Made by a program: the position numbers and the translations under genes | Source of the DNA: JAAZZY01 sp964612505 | Lineage (GTDB): Bacteria > Chlamydiota > Chlamydiia > Chlamydiales > JAAZZY01 | Length of the DNA: 64,000 nucleotides | Direction of reading: 5' to 3' | Assembly (NCBI GenBank): GCA_964612505.1 | Contig: CAZTEX010000008.1 | Coordinates: 1-64,000, forward strand | Shown: piece after piece, positions 32,498 through 41,221 of the stretch | How positions within the stretch are numbered: the stretch's first letter is position 1 | Layout of the letters: each line of letters starts with the position of its first letter | The notes under the pieces: generated by a model | The model's input: the letters and a program-made list of their open reading frames with translations, nothing else | Told to the model about the DNA's origin: nothing | Databases searched by the model: none

Positions 32498-33253
32498 CTA
32501 AGTTTCTTTTCCCATAGAAAGAGCTATGGATTGTCCGCCATCGACAGTTAATACCTGCCCAGTCATCCATGCAGATTCTTCTGTTGCAAGAAAAAGAGCA
32601 GTCAATGCCTGATCACTGGGAAGTCCCGCCCGGCCAAGGGGGATATTTTTAATCATAGGATCTAAGGAAGAACTTTCTTCATAAGGGGTATAACCGGGTG
32701 CAATAGCATTCACCCTAATTTTGTGTGGTCCTAATTCTAAAGCCATCGCTTGGGTTAACATGTTGAGTGCAGCTTTACCCGAGGCATGCGCAACTCGATT
32801 TGGTACTGGACGTGTTCCAGAAATGGAAGAAATATGGATAATATTTCCTTCAGTCTTCTTTTGTAGCATTCCCTTTGCAACAAGTTGTGATAAGTAGAAG
32901 GGTGTCATTAAAGTGATCTGTAGTAGTTTTTCAAAGTCTTGAGGTTTCAATTCCAAAAAACTGAGGGTGTTATAACCCGCTGCATTATTAACCAAAATAT
33001 CTACATGTCCTAAAATATGGATGCATTCGGTATAAAATTGTTCGATGCCCTCATAGGTAGAAAAGTCGGCGTATAAGGCAGAGACTTTTCCATTTTCTTT
33101 TCGGATGGATTCCACGACCTTTTCAGCCCCCTTTTTGTCAGATCGATAGCTAATGACTAGTTCAGCTCCTTCTTTAGCAAATAGCAAAGCAATTGCTTTT
33201 CCAATGCTTCGATTAGCCCCTGTTACCAAGACTTTTTTTCCTTCTAATCTCAT
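32498..33253 (-). CDS. Short-chain dehydrogenase/reductase (FabG-like) with altered active site
   Basis: 251-residue classical SDR: cofactor loop TGANRSIG at residues 11-18 (Ser16 where Gly is usual), VNNAAG at ~89-94, Ser143 in ISSIS, Lys160, then VNAIAPGY. The catalytic tyrosine of YxxxK is His156 (HASGK), encoded CAT instead of TAT. Oxidoreductase activity may be changed or lost. Substrate unknown; FabG, glucose dehydrogenase-like or pteridine reductase-like relatives are possible. It is flanked on both sides by the 44-bp repeats, one of which is its promoter. Confidence 0.88.
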   Translation of the reverse strand: MRLEGKKVLVTGANRSIGKAIALLFAKEGAELVISYRSDKKGAEKVVESIRKENGKVSALYADFSTYEGIEQFYTECIHILGHVDILVNNAAGYNTLSFLELKPQDFEKLLQITLMTPFYLSQLVAKGMLQKKTEGNIIHISSISGTRPVPNRVAHASGKAALNMLTQAMALELGPHKIRVNAIAPGYTPYEESSSLDPMIKNIPLGRAGLPSDQALTALFLATEESAWMTGQVLTVDGGQSIALSMGKET

Positions 33254-33289
33254 TAATTATCCTTGATACTGCTCTTTGATAGATCTTTT

Positions 33290-33333
33290 CATTATATGAA
33301 ATCTTGCTAAATAAATGTATGCGGTTCTTACAA
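33290..33333 (-). repeat. 44-bp direct repeat, copy 2: promoter of SDR gene
   Basis: Exact copy of 32416-32459, 874 bp away. Its minus-strand TATAAT (33296-33291) ends 37 bp before the SDR start, almost the same distance as for the LuxR gene. Downstream DNA is unlike copy 1, so only the promoter is duplicated. The remaining 33334-33552 leads to gnd and holds nothing else I can name. Confidence 0.85.
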
Positions 33334-33552
33334 CATCAAAAGATTGAGAGAAGTAGCATTTTAAATCAAAAAAAAGATTTGAAGAATTTGCTTTTTGGGT
33401 CTCTTAAAGAAATTTATAAATCCTCTAAGATGATTTGTTTAGTGTTGTGATGAAATCTATGGAGATTTCCCGTGAAATGATAGGGCTCTATGGCTATAAT
33501 CTATTGAAATTTGAGTTAATGAGTGGCTATTTTTTAACGTAATGGGGATTTT

Positions 33553-35001
33553 ATGAAACCAAAAGCAGATATTGGTTTAGTCGGTTTGGCCGTGATGGGG
33601 CAGAACTTAGTTTTGAATATGAATGATAACGGCTATGTCGTTGCTGTCTATAATCGCACCAGTGAAAAGGTTAAAAATTTTTTAGAAAATGAAGCTTTAG
33701 GTACCAATGTCATTGGCACCTACTCGATCGAAGAACTTGTAGGGTCCCTCAAAAGGCCCCGACGGATCATGATCATGGTGAAAGCCGGAGATGCTGTCGA
33801 TCAATTTATTGAAAAAATTGTACCTCACCTTGAAAAAGGGGATATTATTATCGATGGGGGCAATAGTCATTATGGAGATTCTGAACGCAGGCTCCAAGCT
33901 CTTAAAGAAAAAGGTCTCCACTTTATTGGAGCCGGTATTTCAGGGGGTGAAGAAGGGGCAAGACATGGACCTTCTATTATGCCAGGTGGCAGCTTAGAAG
34001 CTTGGCCATCGGTAGCACCTATTTTTCAAAGTATTGCAGCCAAAGTAGATTCAAAACCTTGCTGCCAATGGGTAGGCGATGGAGGCTCGGGCCATTTTGT
34101 AAAGATGGTTCACAATGGAATCGAATATGGCGATATGCAGCTGATTTGTGAAGCCTATCATCTTTTGAGAGAGGTGACAAATCTTGATAACGATCAGCTC
34201 AGTCACATTTTCAATGGGTGGAATCAAAAAGAATTAAATAGTTATTTAATTGAGATCACCCGCGATATTTTAAGTTATAAAGAAAATGATCAACACTTAG
34301 TCGATCAAATTTTAGATGTTGCAGGACAAAAAGGAACAGGCAAATGGACAGGAGTTAATGCGCTCGATCTTGGTGTTCCTCTCACTTTAATCGTTGAATC
34401 TGTTTTTGCACGTTGTTTATCTAGCATGAAGCAAGAGAGGATCAAAGCTTCAAAAATATTAAAAGGACCCAGAAGTGATTTCCAAGGAGATCCTGAGGAG
34501 TTTGTCGAACAGGTATTTTGGGCTCTTTATGCATCCAAAATTATCAGCTACACTCAAGGGTTTATGCTCCTTCGCGATGCAGCAAAGGCCTATAATTGGC
34601 AGCTCAATTACTCTGAAATTGCCTTTATGTGGAGAGGGGGCTGTATTATTCGCAGTTCTTTTCTGTCAAAAATTACTGAAGCCTACGAGAAAGATAAAAA
34701 TCTTTCTAATCTACTTTATGATTCATTTTTTATTAAAGCTTTAGACAAAGCGCAATCTTCTTGGCGACATGTTATTTCCAAAGCTGTGTTATTAGGCGTC
34801 CCAGTTCCTTGTTTTGGAGCTGCACTCTCTTTTTATGATGGTTTGCGTTCTGAAAAGCTTCCGCAAAACCTACTGCAAGCTCAACGAGATTATTTTGGTG
34901 CTCACACTTATGAAAGGGTCGACGCTCCCAGAGGGCAATTCTTTCACACGAACTGGACAGGGCGGGGTGGAACCATTTCGGCCACTCAGTACAACGCTTA
35001 A
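33553..35001 (+). CDS. gnd: 6-phosphogluconate dehydrogenase, decarboxylating
   Basis: Oxidises 6-phosphogluconate to ribulose 5-phosphate with NADP (oxidative pentose phosphate pathway). N-terminal Rossmann start DIGLVGLAVMGQNLVLNM, the family signature GDGGSGHFVKMVHNGIEYGD, and the C-terminal FHTNWTGRGG. 482 aa is normal. It is followed by a methyltransferase and lepA; gnd-lepA adjacency is chlamydial. Confidence 0.97.
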   Translation: MKPKADIGLVGLAVMGQNLVLNMNDNGYVVAVYNRTSEKVKNFLENEALGTNVIGTYSIEELVGSLKRPRRIMIMVKAGDAVDQFIEKIVPHLEKGDIIIDGGNSHYGDSERRLQALKEKGLHFIGAGISGGEEGARHGPSIMPGGSLEAWPSVAPIFQSIAAKVDSKPCCQWVGDGGSGHFVKMVHNGIEYGDMQLICEAYHLLREVTNLDNDQLSHIFNGWNQKELNSYLIEITRDILSYKENDQHLVDQILDVAGQKGTGKWTGVNALDLGVPLTLIVESVFARCLSSMKQERIKASKILKGPRSDFQGDPEEFVEQVFWALYASKIISYTQGFMLLRDAAKAYNWQLNYSEIAFMWRGGCIIRSSFLSKITEAYEKDKNLSNLLYDSFFIKALDKAQSSWRHVISKAVLLGVPVPCFGAALSFYDGLRSEKLPQNLLQAQRDYFGAHTYERVDAPRGQFFHTNWTGRGGTISATQYNA

Positions 35002-35015
35002 AGAGGATAATCCTA

Positions 35016-35690
35016 ATGATCGTGGATCAAACAACTTCTTTTTTTGATTGGTTTGAAATCGATTTTCAAAGACGCCAGGAGCTAGAAGTCCTAGCTGAAG
35101 AAGCTGCGCTCCTTTCTGGTGGCCTCATGCATTTAAATGATTACCTAGCATTAGCAGCCCTTTTAGAAAGTGCTCAACCTAAGCAAATATTTGAGATAGG
35201 AACTTATAAAGGAATTACATCTGATTTTTTCCTGCAAGTTTTACCACATTGCCATGTCATTTCTATTGCACAAGTAAATTCAAGAAGAGACTGGTTTAAG
35301 AAAAAATTCAATCATACGCAACTTAGCATTGAAGAAATTGGTAGTTTTGTACCTAAAGAGCGCAAGATGCGCTTCACCCAAGTGATTGGAGATTCTCATG
35401 AAATTAAAGCAGAAGAGTTCATCCATAAGCATGGGAAAATCGATTTAATTTTTATAAATGGAAACCATTCCATCAAAGGGATAGAACAAAATACGAAACT
35501 TGCATTCAAACTCATAAGCTCTAGTGGAGTTATCAGTTGGCATGAAGCAAATCCAAATGAGTCTGTACGCCGTTATCTAGAAAGTGAATTACAAAAACCA
35601 ATATTAGCTACCTATGGTGACTATCTTGGCGGCTTTGCTTGCTGGAGTCAACAAATCGAGGAGAGATTAAAAATACACACACATGTTTAA
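35016..35690 (+). CDS. SAM-dependent class I methyltransferase, substrate unknown
   Basis: Rossmann methyltransferase with SAM loop IFEIGTYKGITSDFF at about residue 53 and a later DLIFINGNHSIKGIEQN. Relatives of this type (Methyltransf_24) usually have FIDGDHS at that place; here both Asp are Asn. 224 aa. It lies 14 bp after gnd and overlaps lepA by 8 bp, so it is inserted into, and translated with, a conserved operon. Function unknown; cofactor binding looks intact. Confidence 0.75.
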   Translation: MIVDQTTSFFDWFEIDFQRRQELEVLAEEAALLSGGLMHLNDYLALAALLESAQPKQIFEIGTYKGITSDFFLQVLPHCHVISIAQVNSRRDWFKKKFNHTQLSIEEIGSFVPKERKMRFTQVIGDSHEIKAEEFIHKHGKIDLIFINGNHSIKGIEQNTKLAFKLISSSGVISWHEANPNESVRRYLESELQKPILATYGDYLGGFACWSQQIEERLKIHTHV

Positions 35691-37488
35691 ATACGACCCA
35701 AAATATATACGCAACTTTTCAATTATTGCTCATATCGATCATGGCAAATCAACTATTGCCGATCGTTTGCTTGAAATCACAAGTACTGTGACGGCAAGAG
35801 AAATGCAAGAACAACTTTTAGATGATATGGATCTTGAACGTGAGCGAGGTATTACCATTAAGGCTCACCCTGTCACGATGTACTATAAAGCTAAAGATGG
35901 CAACCTCTACCAAATGAATTTCATCGATACCCCTGGTCACGTCGATTTTGCTTATGAAGTTTCTAGATCGCTCGCCGCTTGTGAAGGAGCTCTTTTAGTG
36001 GTTGATGCTTCACAAGGAGTCCAAGCACAAACTTTAGCGAACGTCTTTCTTGCAGTAGAACATAACTTAGAAATTTTACCCGTGCTCAATAAGATTGATC
36101 TGCCTCAAGCAAATCCTGAAGAGGTGAAAAAACAAATAGGGGAAGTCATTGGACTCGATACCTCTCAAGCAATTGAATGTTCAGCAAAAACAGGAGTAGG
36201 CATCGATTTAATTATCGAAAAGCTTCTTCAAGTTGTTCCTCCGCCCAAAATTAATAACGATGGCTTTTTGCGAGCACTTGTTTTTGATTCACACTACGAT
36301 GCTTATCGAGGCGCGATGGTTTATGTTCGAGTCATTAGTGGAACCATTAAAAAGGGGACACAAATTTTAATGATGGCCACAGAAAAGAAATTTGAAGTTC
36401 TTGAAGTGGGCATTTTTGTACCGAATGAAAAACCAACTGAAGAGCTCAACCCAGGAGAGGTGGGTTATTTTGTCGCAAACATTAAAAATTCTCACGATGT
36501 GAAAATTGGCGATACAATTACCTATCAAAAGAACCCCGTTCATGAACCTTTAAAAGGGTTTAAAGAGATTAAACCTGTGGTCTTTGCTGGAGTATATCCG
36601 ATTGATACAACAGATTTTGAGGCTTTGCGCGATGCACTTGCGAAGCTACAGCTTAATGATTCTGCTCTGTATATTGAACAAGAGAGCAGCCAAGCGCTTG
36701 GTTTTGGTTTCCGTTGTGGATTTTTAGGTCTTTTGCACCTTGAAATTGTTTCAGAGCGGATTATCCGTGAGTTTGATATCGATATTATCATCACAGCTCC
36801 ATCGGTAGTTTATCGTATGACTTTAGGAGATGGTACGCAAAAAAACCTAGATAACCCTTCTCATTATCCAGATCCTACTTTAATCGAAATGATCGAAGAA
36901 CCTTGGGTAGAATGCCACATTATGACGCCAGCTGATTACATGGGCGCCATTATGAATTTAGGAAATGAAAAAAGAGGGGACTTAGTCAAAACAGAAAGTG
37001 TTGGAGAAACGCGGTTATTTTTAACTTATTTGTTTCCATTGAATGAAGTGGTGACAGATTTTAATGATAAATTAAAATCTGCAACTAAAGGTTATGCCTC
37101 TTTTGATTATGAGTTTCATAGCTACAAGAAAAGCGATATTATTAAGTTAGAGCTGAAAGTCAATAGCGAGGCGGTCGACGCCTTCTCTTGTCTTGTTCAT
37201 AGGTCTAAAGCAGAAGCTAAAGGTCGATCCATTTGTGCTAAACTTAAAGAGGTGATTCCTAGGCAATTATTTAAAGTCCCTATTCAAGCGGCTATCGGTG
37301 GCAAAATTGTAGCCAGAGAAACCATTTCTGCAATGGGGAAAGATGTCACAGCAAAATGCTATGGTGGAGATATCAGCCGTAAGCGCAAGCTTTGGGAAAA
37401 GCAGAAGAAAGGTAAAAAGCGGATGAAAGAAATTGGTAAAGTCAATATTCCTCAAAGCGCTTTCATGGACGTTTTAAAAAGCGATTAA
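35683..37488 (+). CDS. lepA: Elongation factor 4 (LepA)
   Basis: Ribosome-associated GTPase. G1 AHIDHGKSTIADRLL, G2 ERGITIKAHPV, G3 DTPGHVDF, G4 NKIDLP, then the LepA-specific C-terminal domain ending GGDISRKRKLWEKQKKGKK. 601 aa is usual. Its start overlaps the methyltransferase gene. The gene on the other strand overlaps its stop by 4 bp. Confidence 0.97.
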   Translation: MFKYDPKYIRNFSIIAHIDHGKSTIADRLLEITSTVTAREMQEQLLDDMDLERERGITIKAHPVTMYYKAKDGNLYQMNFIDTPGHVDFAYEVSRSLAACEGALLVVDASQGVQAQTLANVFLAVEHNLEILPVLNKIDLPQANPEEVKKQIGEVIGLDTSQAIECSAKTGVGIDLIIEKLLQVVPPPKINNDGFLRALVFDSHYDAYRGAMVYVRVISGTIKKGTQILMMATEKKFEVLEVGIFVPNEKPTEELNPGEVGYFVANIKNSHDVKIGDTITYQKNPVHEPLKGFKEIKPVVFAGVYPIDTTDFEALRDALAKLQLNDSALYIEQESSQALGFGFRCGFLGLLHLEIVSERIIREFDIDIIITAPSVVYRMTLGDGTQKNLDNPSHYPDPTLIEMIEEPWVECHIMTPADYMGAIMNLGNEKRGDLVKTESVGETRLFLTYLFPLNEVVTDFNDKLKSATKGYASFDYEFHSYKKSDIIKLELKVNSEAVDAFSCLVHRSKAEAKGRSICAKLKEVIPRQLFKVPIQAAIGGKIVARETISAMGKDVTAKCYGGDISRKRKLWEKQKKGKKRMKEIGKVNIPQSAFMDVLKSD

Positions 37489-37826
37489 TTTTTAAAGACC
37501 GCTTTGAAATGAGCAAAAGCTTGTTTTGCACAGTAAAGGCTTAAGATCCCGGCTGTGATTGCTGCAAAGTCTAAGAAAGGGTCACTATATTGATTATTAT
37601 TAAAATAATCTGACCATGTCTTAAATCTAGGCTGAGTGAACTGCTTGGCGCTATCTCCAGGGATGCAAATAGAAAAAGTATTTGAAGTGCTAAATCCTCT
37701 CAAGTTATGCACATCAACGCAGATTTGCTTGTTGAAGTGGGCGAGTGACAAACTAGCAAAAGTGAATGCGGCTGCGGCATTTAACGCTCCATAGCCAGCA
37801 TGGGTCAGTACTTTAGTAAGGCTCAT
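37485..37826 (-). CDS. Small membrane protein, unknown
   Basis: 113 residues with two hydrophobic stretches: near the N-terminus (GALNAAAAFTFASLSLAHF) and near the C-terminus (FLDFAAITAGILSLYCAKQAF). The segment between is polar with two Cys. No family is recognised. It resembles in style, not in sequence, the small hydrophobic protein at 18739. Divergent from the LRR gene across a 165-bp AT-rich gap. Confidence 0.6.
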   Translation of the reverse strand: MSLTKVLTHAGYGALNAAAAFTFASLSLAHFNKQICVDVHNLRGFSTSNTFSICIPGDSAKQFTQPRFKTWSDYFNNNQYSDPFLDFAAITAGILSLYCAKQAFAHFKAVFKN

Positions 37827-37991
37827 AAAATCCTCAAATTTTTTCTTTGGGTTTATTTTACCTAAAAATTATAAAGAAATTGTAAAGAATGTGGCTGTTT
37901 TTCTAAGCTTTTGTAAATAAAAATATTCAAATAATTCAGAACTTACTATAGGTCAATAGGGTATAACACCATGCTGTTTGGAGTTTAGCAA

Positions 37992-40485
37992 ATGACTTTT
38001 GATCCTATAGGACATACTGAACTTGAATACTGCTTGGGATTTCCTAGTTCAAATGATGAAAGCCAGCTAACCCTTAGGTGGAAGCAACGTAATATCGAAG
38101 TCAAATTAAATTGTCCTTTAGTGGAGAATAAAAGCGAGCCCACTTCATATATGTTTAGTCACTATCATTACGGGGCTAAAGATGCCGATGAATTAATGGC
38201 TATTCCATTGAGTTCAAGTGTCATTGCTTATGCAGATCTTGGTGATCTTCCGGATGCATCCACTGTTGCCCTTGTTCGCAAAATAATAGGATACATTCAA
38301 CTTACCTCAGAATTAGAGCCTTGGATCGCGGCCTCTCCTTCGGAAGAAGAGAATCGAATGGAGGCAAGTAAGCGCATTATTGATTGCTTTAATAATGCTT
38401 CTGATCACCTTGGTCTAAATAATTTAGGCCTATCTTCTCTTCCTGAAAGCATTGGGCGAATCAGGACTTTAAGAGTGCTTAATCTATCTGAGAATAGACT
38501 GACTTCACTTCCTGAGAGCATTGGACAACTGGAGGCTTTAACAGAGCTGGATTTAGCTCATAATGAACTGACTTCACTTCCTGAGAGCATTGGAGAACTG
38601 GGGGCTTTAACAGACCTTAATCTAGCTCGTAATGAACTATATTCTCTTCCTAGGAGCTTTGGACAACTCAGAGCATTAACGAAACTTAATTTATTTAAAA
38701 ATCATTTGAACCTTCTTCCCGAGAACTTTGGGCAACTGGGGGCTTTAATAGATCTTAATCTATCCTGTAATGATCTTTCTTCTCTTCCGGATAACATGAG
38801 GCAACTGACAGTTTTAACGAAGCTCGAACTAGCATTCAATAGCTTCTTTGATCTTCCAAATAGCATTGGACAGCTAAGAGCATTAACAGAGCNNNNNNNN
38901 NNNNNNNNNNNNNNNNNNNNNNNNNNNNNNNNNNNNNNNNNNNNNNNNNNNNNNNNNNNNNNNNNNNNNNNNNNNNNNNNNNNNNNNNNNNNTTGTTCTA
39001 GCAGGAAATCGCCTTTCTTCTCTTCCCGATAGTATTGGGCAACTCAGAGCTCTCATTACTCTTAATTTATCAGATAATCAACTCCCATCTCTTCCAAATA
39101 GTATTGGACAGCTAAGAGCATTAACAGAGCTTGTTCTAGCAGGAAATCGCCTTTCTTCTCTTCCCGATAGTATTGGGCAACTCAGTGCTCTTATTACTCT
39201 TAATTTATCAGATAATCAACTCCCATCTCTTCCAGAAAACTTTGGCGAGCTGAGAGCTTTAAGAAGACTTAACCTAAGACACAATCAACTTACAATAATT
39301 CCTGAGAACTTTGGCGAGCTGAGAGCTTTAGAAGATCTGAATCTATCAGCCAATCAACTCTCATCTCTCCCAGAAAACTTTAACGAGCTGATAGCTTTAA
39401 GAAGGCTTGACATAAGGCACAATCGACTTACAATAATTCCTGAGAACCTTCAGGAACACATGGCTTTAAATTTAATGTCAGATATTTTTCAGAATAATCC
39501 ACTCGCTATTGATCATGATGAGTTATTATCAATAAGGCTACTTCTTGGGATGCTTTCTAAATTAATAGGAGAGAATGCTCCTCAATTTAATCAAGCTTTT
39601 CTTGAAGTGGGTGAACATCCAGCCAAACTCTGGTTAATTAATTTATGGGCGACTTCTGATTTTACTAGCGGATCCACGGAAACTAAAAAAAGGCTTGCAG
39701 AAGTTGTTTTGAACGCTTTTAAGTATGCCTCTGAACACGAAGATTTTCAAGAGTGGTTTAGTTTGTTTTTAGATACGGCTAATATTTCCTGCGTGGATAG
39801 AACCGCTCTTTCACTCATTGATCTTGAGATCTTAATAGAATCAAAAAGACTCTCAACGATTCAAGATCCACTGGTTGCGAGAGCTTTTTTAAAAAATGCC
39901 TGGGCTACATATTTATTACATCAACTTGCCAAAGAAACGATGAAAGAGAGGCCCGGGCTTGATGAACTGGACGTCCATTTAGCTTACTTAATAGGATGTA
40001 AAAAACCACTTGAAAAATTAGGTATTCAGCTTCCTTTTTCTTCAGAAAAGATGATGTTTTTTGAAATTACTAATTTAACAAAAGATGATTTATCAGGAGC
40101 AGTTCAAAGAGTCCAAGAGAAAATGAATAGTCCGAAAACTCTTCAAGATTTTGTGGAGTTTTTATCTTTAGAGGATGATGTCGTGGCTAAATTTTGCTTA
40201 ACTCTTTTTAAGAATTTATTTGCTGAAGAGATCGAGAATGTAACAAAAGCAGCAGAAGAGAGGCAAGGACTCGTTGAAGATTTTATTGGAGCCATCAATG
40301 AAGATGAGTTGAACCCAAAAAGTGTGCAAGATTCCAGTTTGCCTTCAGAAATAAAAAGTCTTTTATTAAAGAAACCTTTCCGAGATGTCGATCAAGAACA
40401 AGTCTATGAAGAACTGAATAAGCTAAATAAAGATCCCTATCTTCTACTTGCTGCTAAGTATATTTTTAATGTGCAAGCAACATGA
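37992..40485 (+). CDS. Large leucine-rich-repeat protein, interrupted by assembly gap
   Basis: The N-terminal ~135 residues are unrecognised. LRR units of 23 residues follow (LPESIGQLEALTELDLAHNE and similar): about seven before the gap and seven after it. They are of the LPxSIGxLxxL type common in plant and amoeba proteins. A C-terminal ~330-residue helical domain (from MSDIFQNNPL) is unrecognised. The left part is in frame 37992 and the right part in frame with 39460, but removing the 100 N joins GAG-C and TT into GAG-CTT and restores one frame, so this is one gene. A host-targeted effector is inference. No signal peptide is seen. Confidence 0.8.
38856..39268 (+). repeat. 138-bp tandem repeat (two LRR units) around the gap
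   Basis: 38993-39130 is repeated almost exactly at 39131-39231 (two mismatches) before diverging, and 38856-38892, left of the gap, matches 39094-39130 with one mismatch. The period of 138 bp equals two 23-residue LRR units, indicating recent expansion and explaining the assembly break. The following units (39229-39440) keep the same two-unit rhythm. Confidence 0.85.
38893..38992. other. Assembly gap (100 N)
   Basis: Exactly 100 undetermined bases, the usual placeholder. The flanks are consecutive pieces of the 138-bp repeat, so the real distance is probably zero or a multiple of the LRR unit. Confidence 0.97.
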
Positions 40486-40494
40486 AAATAGAAA

Positions 40495-41217
40495 TTAATC
40501 AAATAAATCTAGCGTTGTGAGCGATTTGCGGTAGTCTCCCTCAAGCAAAGAGGAGGGGATAGCGGTGTGAATCTCTTTTAAATTGAAAAATTGAGAAAGA
40601 ACCCCTGGAATCTTTTCGAGAAGGGGGTCAATATTGGGATAAAAGCGAGAGATTGAAGTAATAAACTCATCATGAGATCGATGAGATCGATATTCAGGAA
40701 CTTTTTTAGGGTGTTTAAGGATGTTAATTTTATGGATATCATAATTCCATAAGAAAGAAGTATGTAAAAGCCAGCGGTTTTTGCGAATATAGAGGGCATT
40801 GCCCCCGATCTTTTTATTACCCATGACATAGTCATTTTCAATGAGTCCAAATTTTTTATGGTCAAAAACTTTCTGATAAAAGTTTCTGCCCCATTTTAAA
40901 ATAGGCTCTGGGTAGCAATCAAGATGAGTATCTTCTTTGCTGCAGATAAAAGTGATAAAAAGGGTTTCTTGGTCCACATAGACAGTGCCGCCTCCGCTAA
41001 ATCTTTTAATAATAGGAACAGGTTTCTTTTGCAAACGATCTAAGTGGATCATCTCACTGGGAATTGAAGAGATGCCTAAGACGATTGCATCGGGAGATCC
41101 CATGTTGACAATACACCAATTTTGATCATTGGCTCGCAGTAATGCTTCTTCTAGCTCAAGTTGCTTAAAAATAGGACAATTACGAAGATGAATATATTGA
41201 ATATCGGCTAGATTCAT
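40495..41217 (-). CDS. lplA: Lipoate-protein ligase A family protein (second copy)
   Basis: 240 residues of the biotin/lipoate ligase fold: IIKRFSGGGTVYVDQ and NDYVMGNKKIGGNALYIRK with the conserved lysine, then LLHTSFLWNYD. No C-terminal accessory domain. It differs clearly from the copy at 9567 in sequence, so substrate division (for example GcsH versus E2 subunits) is possible. It starts 4 bp after the mnmG stop, an arrangement also known from Chlamydia. Confidence 0.88.
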   Translation of the reverse strand: MNLADIQYIHLRNCPIFKQLELEEALLRANDQNWCIVNMGSPDAIVLGISSIPSEMIHLDRLQKKPVPIIKRFSGGGTVYVDQETLFITFICSKEDTHLDCYPEPILKWGRNFYQKVFDHKKFGLIENDYVMGNKKIGGNALYIRKNRWLLHTSFLWNYDIHKINILKHPKKVPEYRSHRSHDEFITSISRFYPNIDPLLEKIPGVLSQFFNLKEIHTAIPSSLLEGDYRKSLTTLDLFD

Positions 41218-41221
41218 CTTC

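Noticed and set aside
32416..33333. The 44-bp repeats as ends of a transposable element carrying the SDR gene
   Set aside because: They are direct, lie at promoter positions, and there is no transposase or terminal inverted repeat; duplicated promoter explains them better.
39460..40485. Separate 341-residue gene after the LRR region
   Set aside because: The frame is open upstream through the LRRs to the gap; its ATG is an internal Met of the LRR protein.
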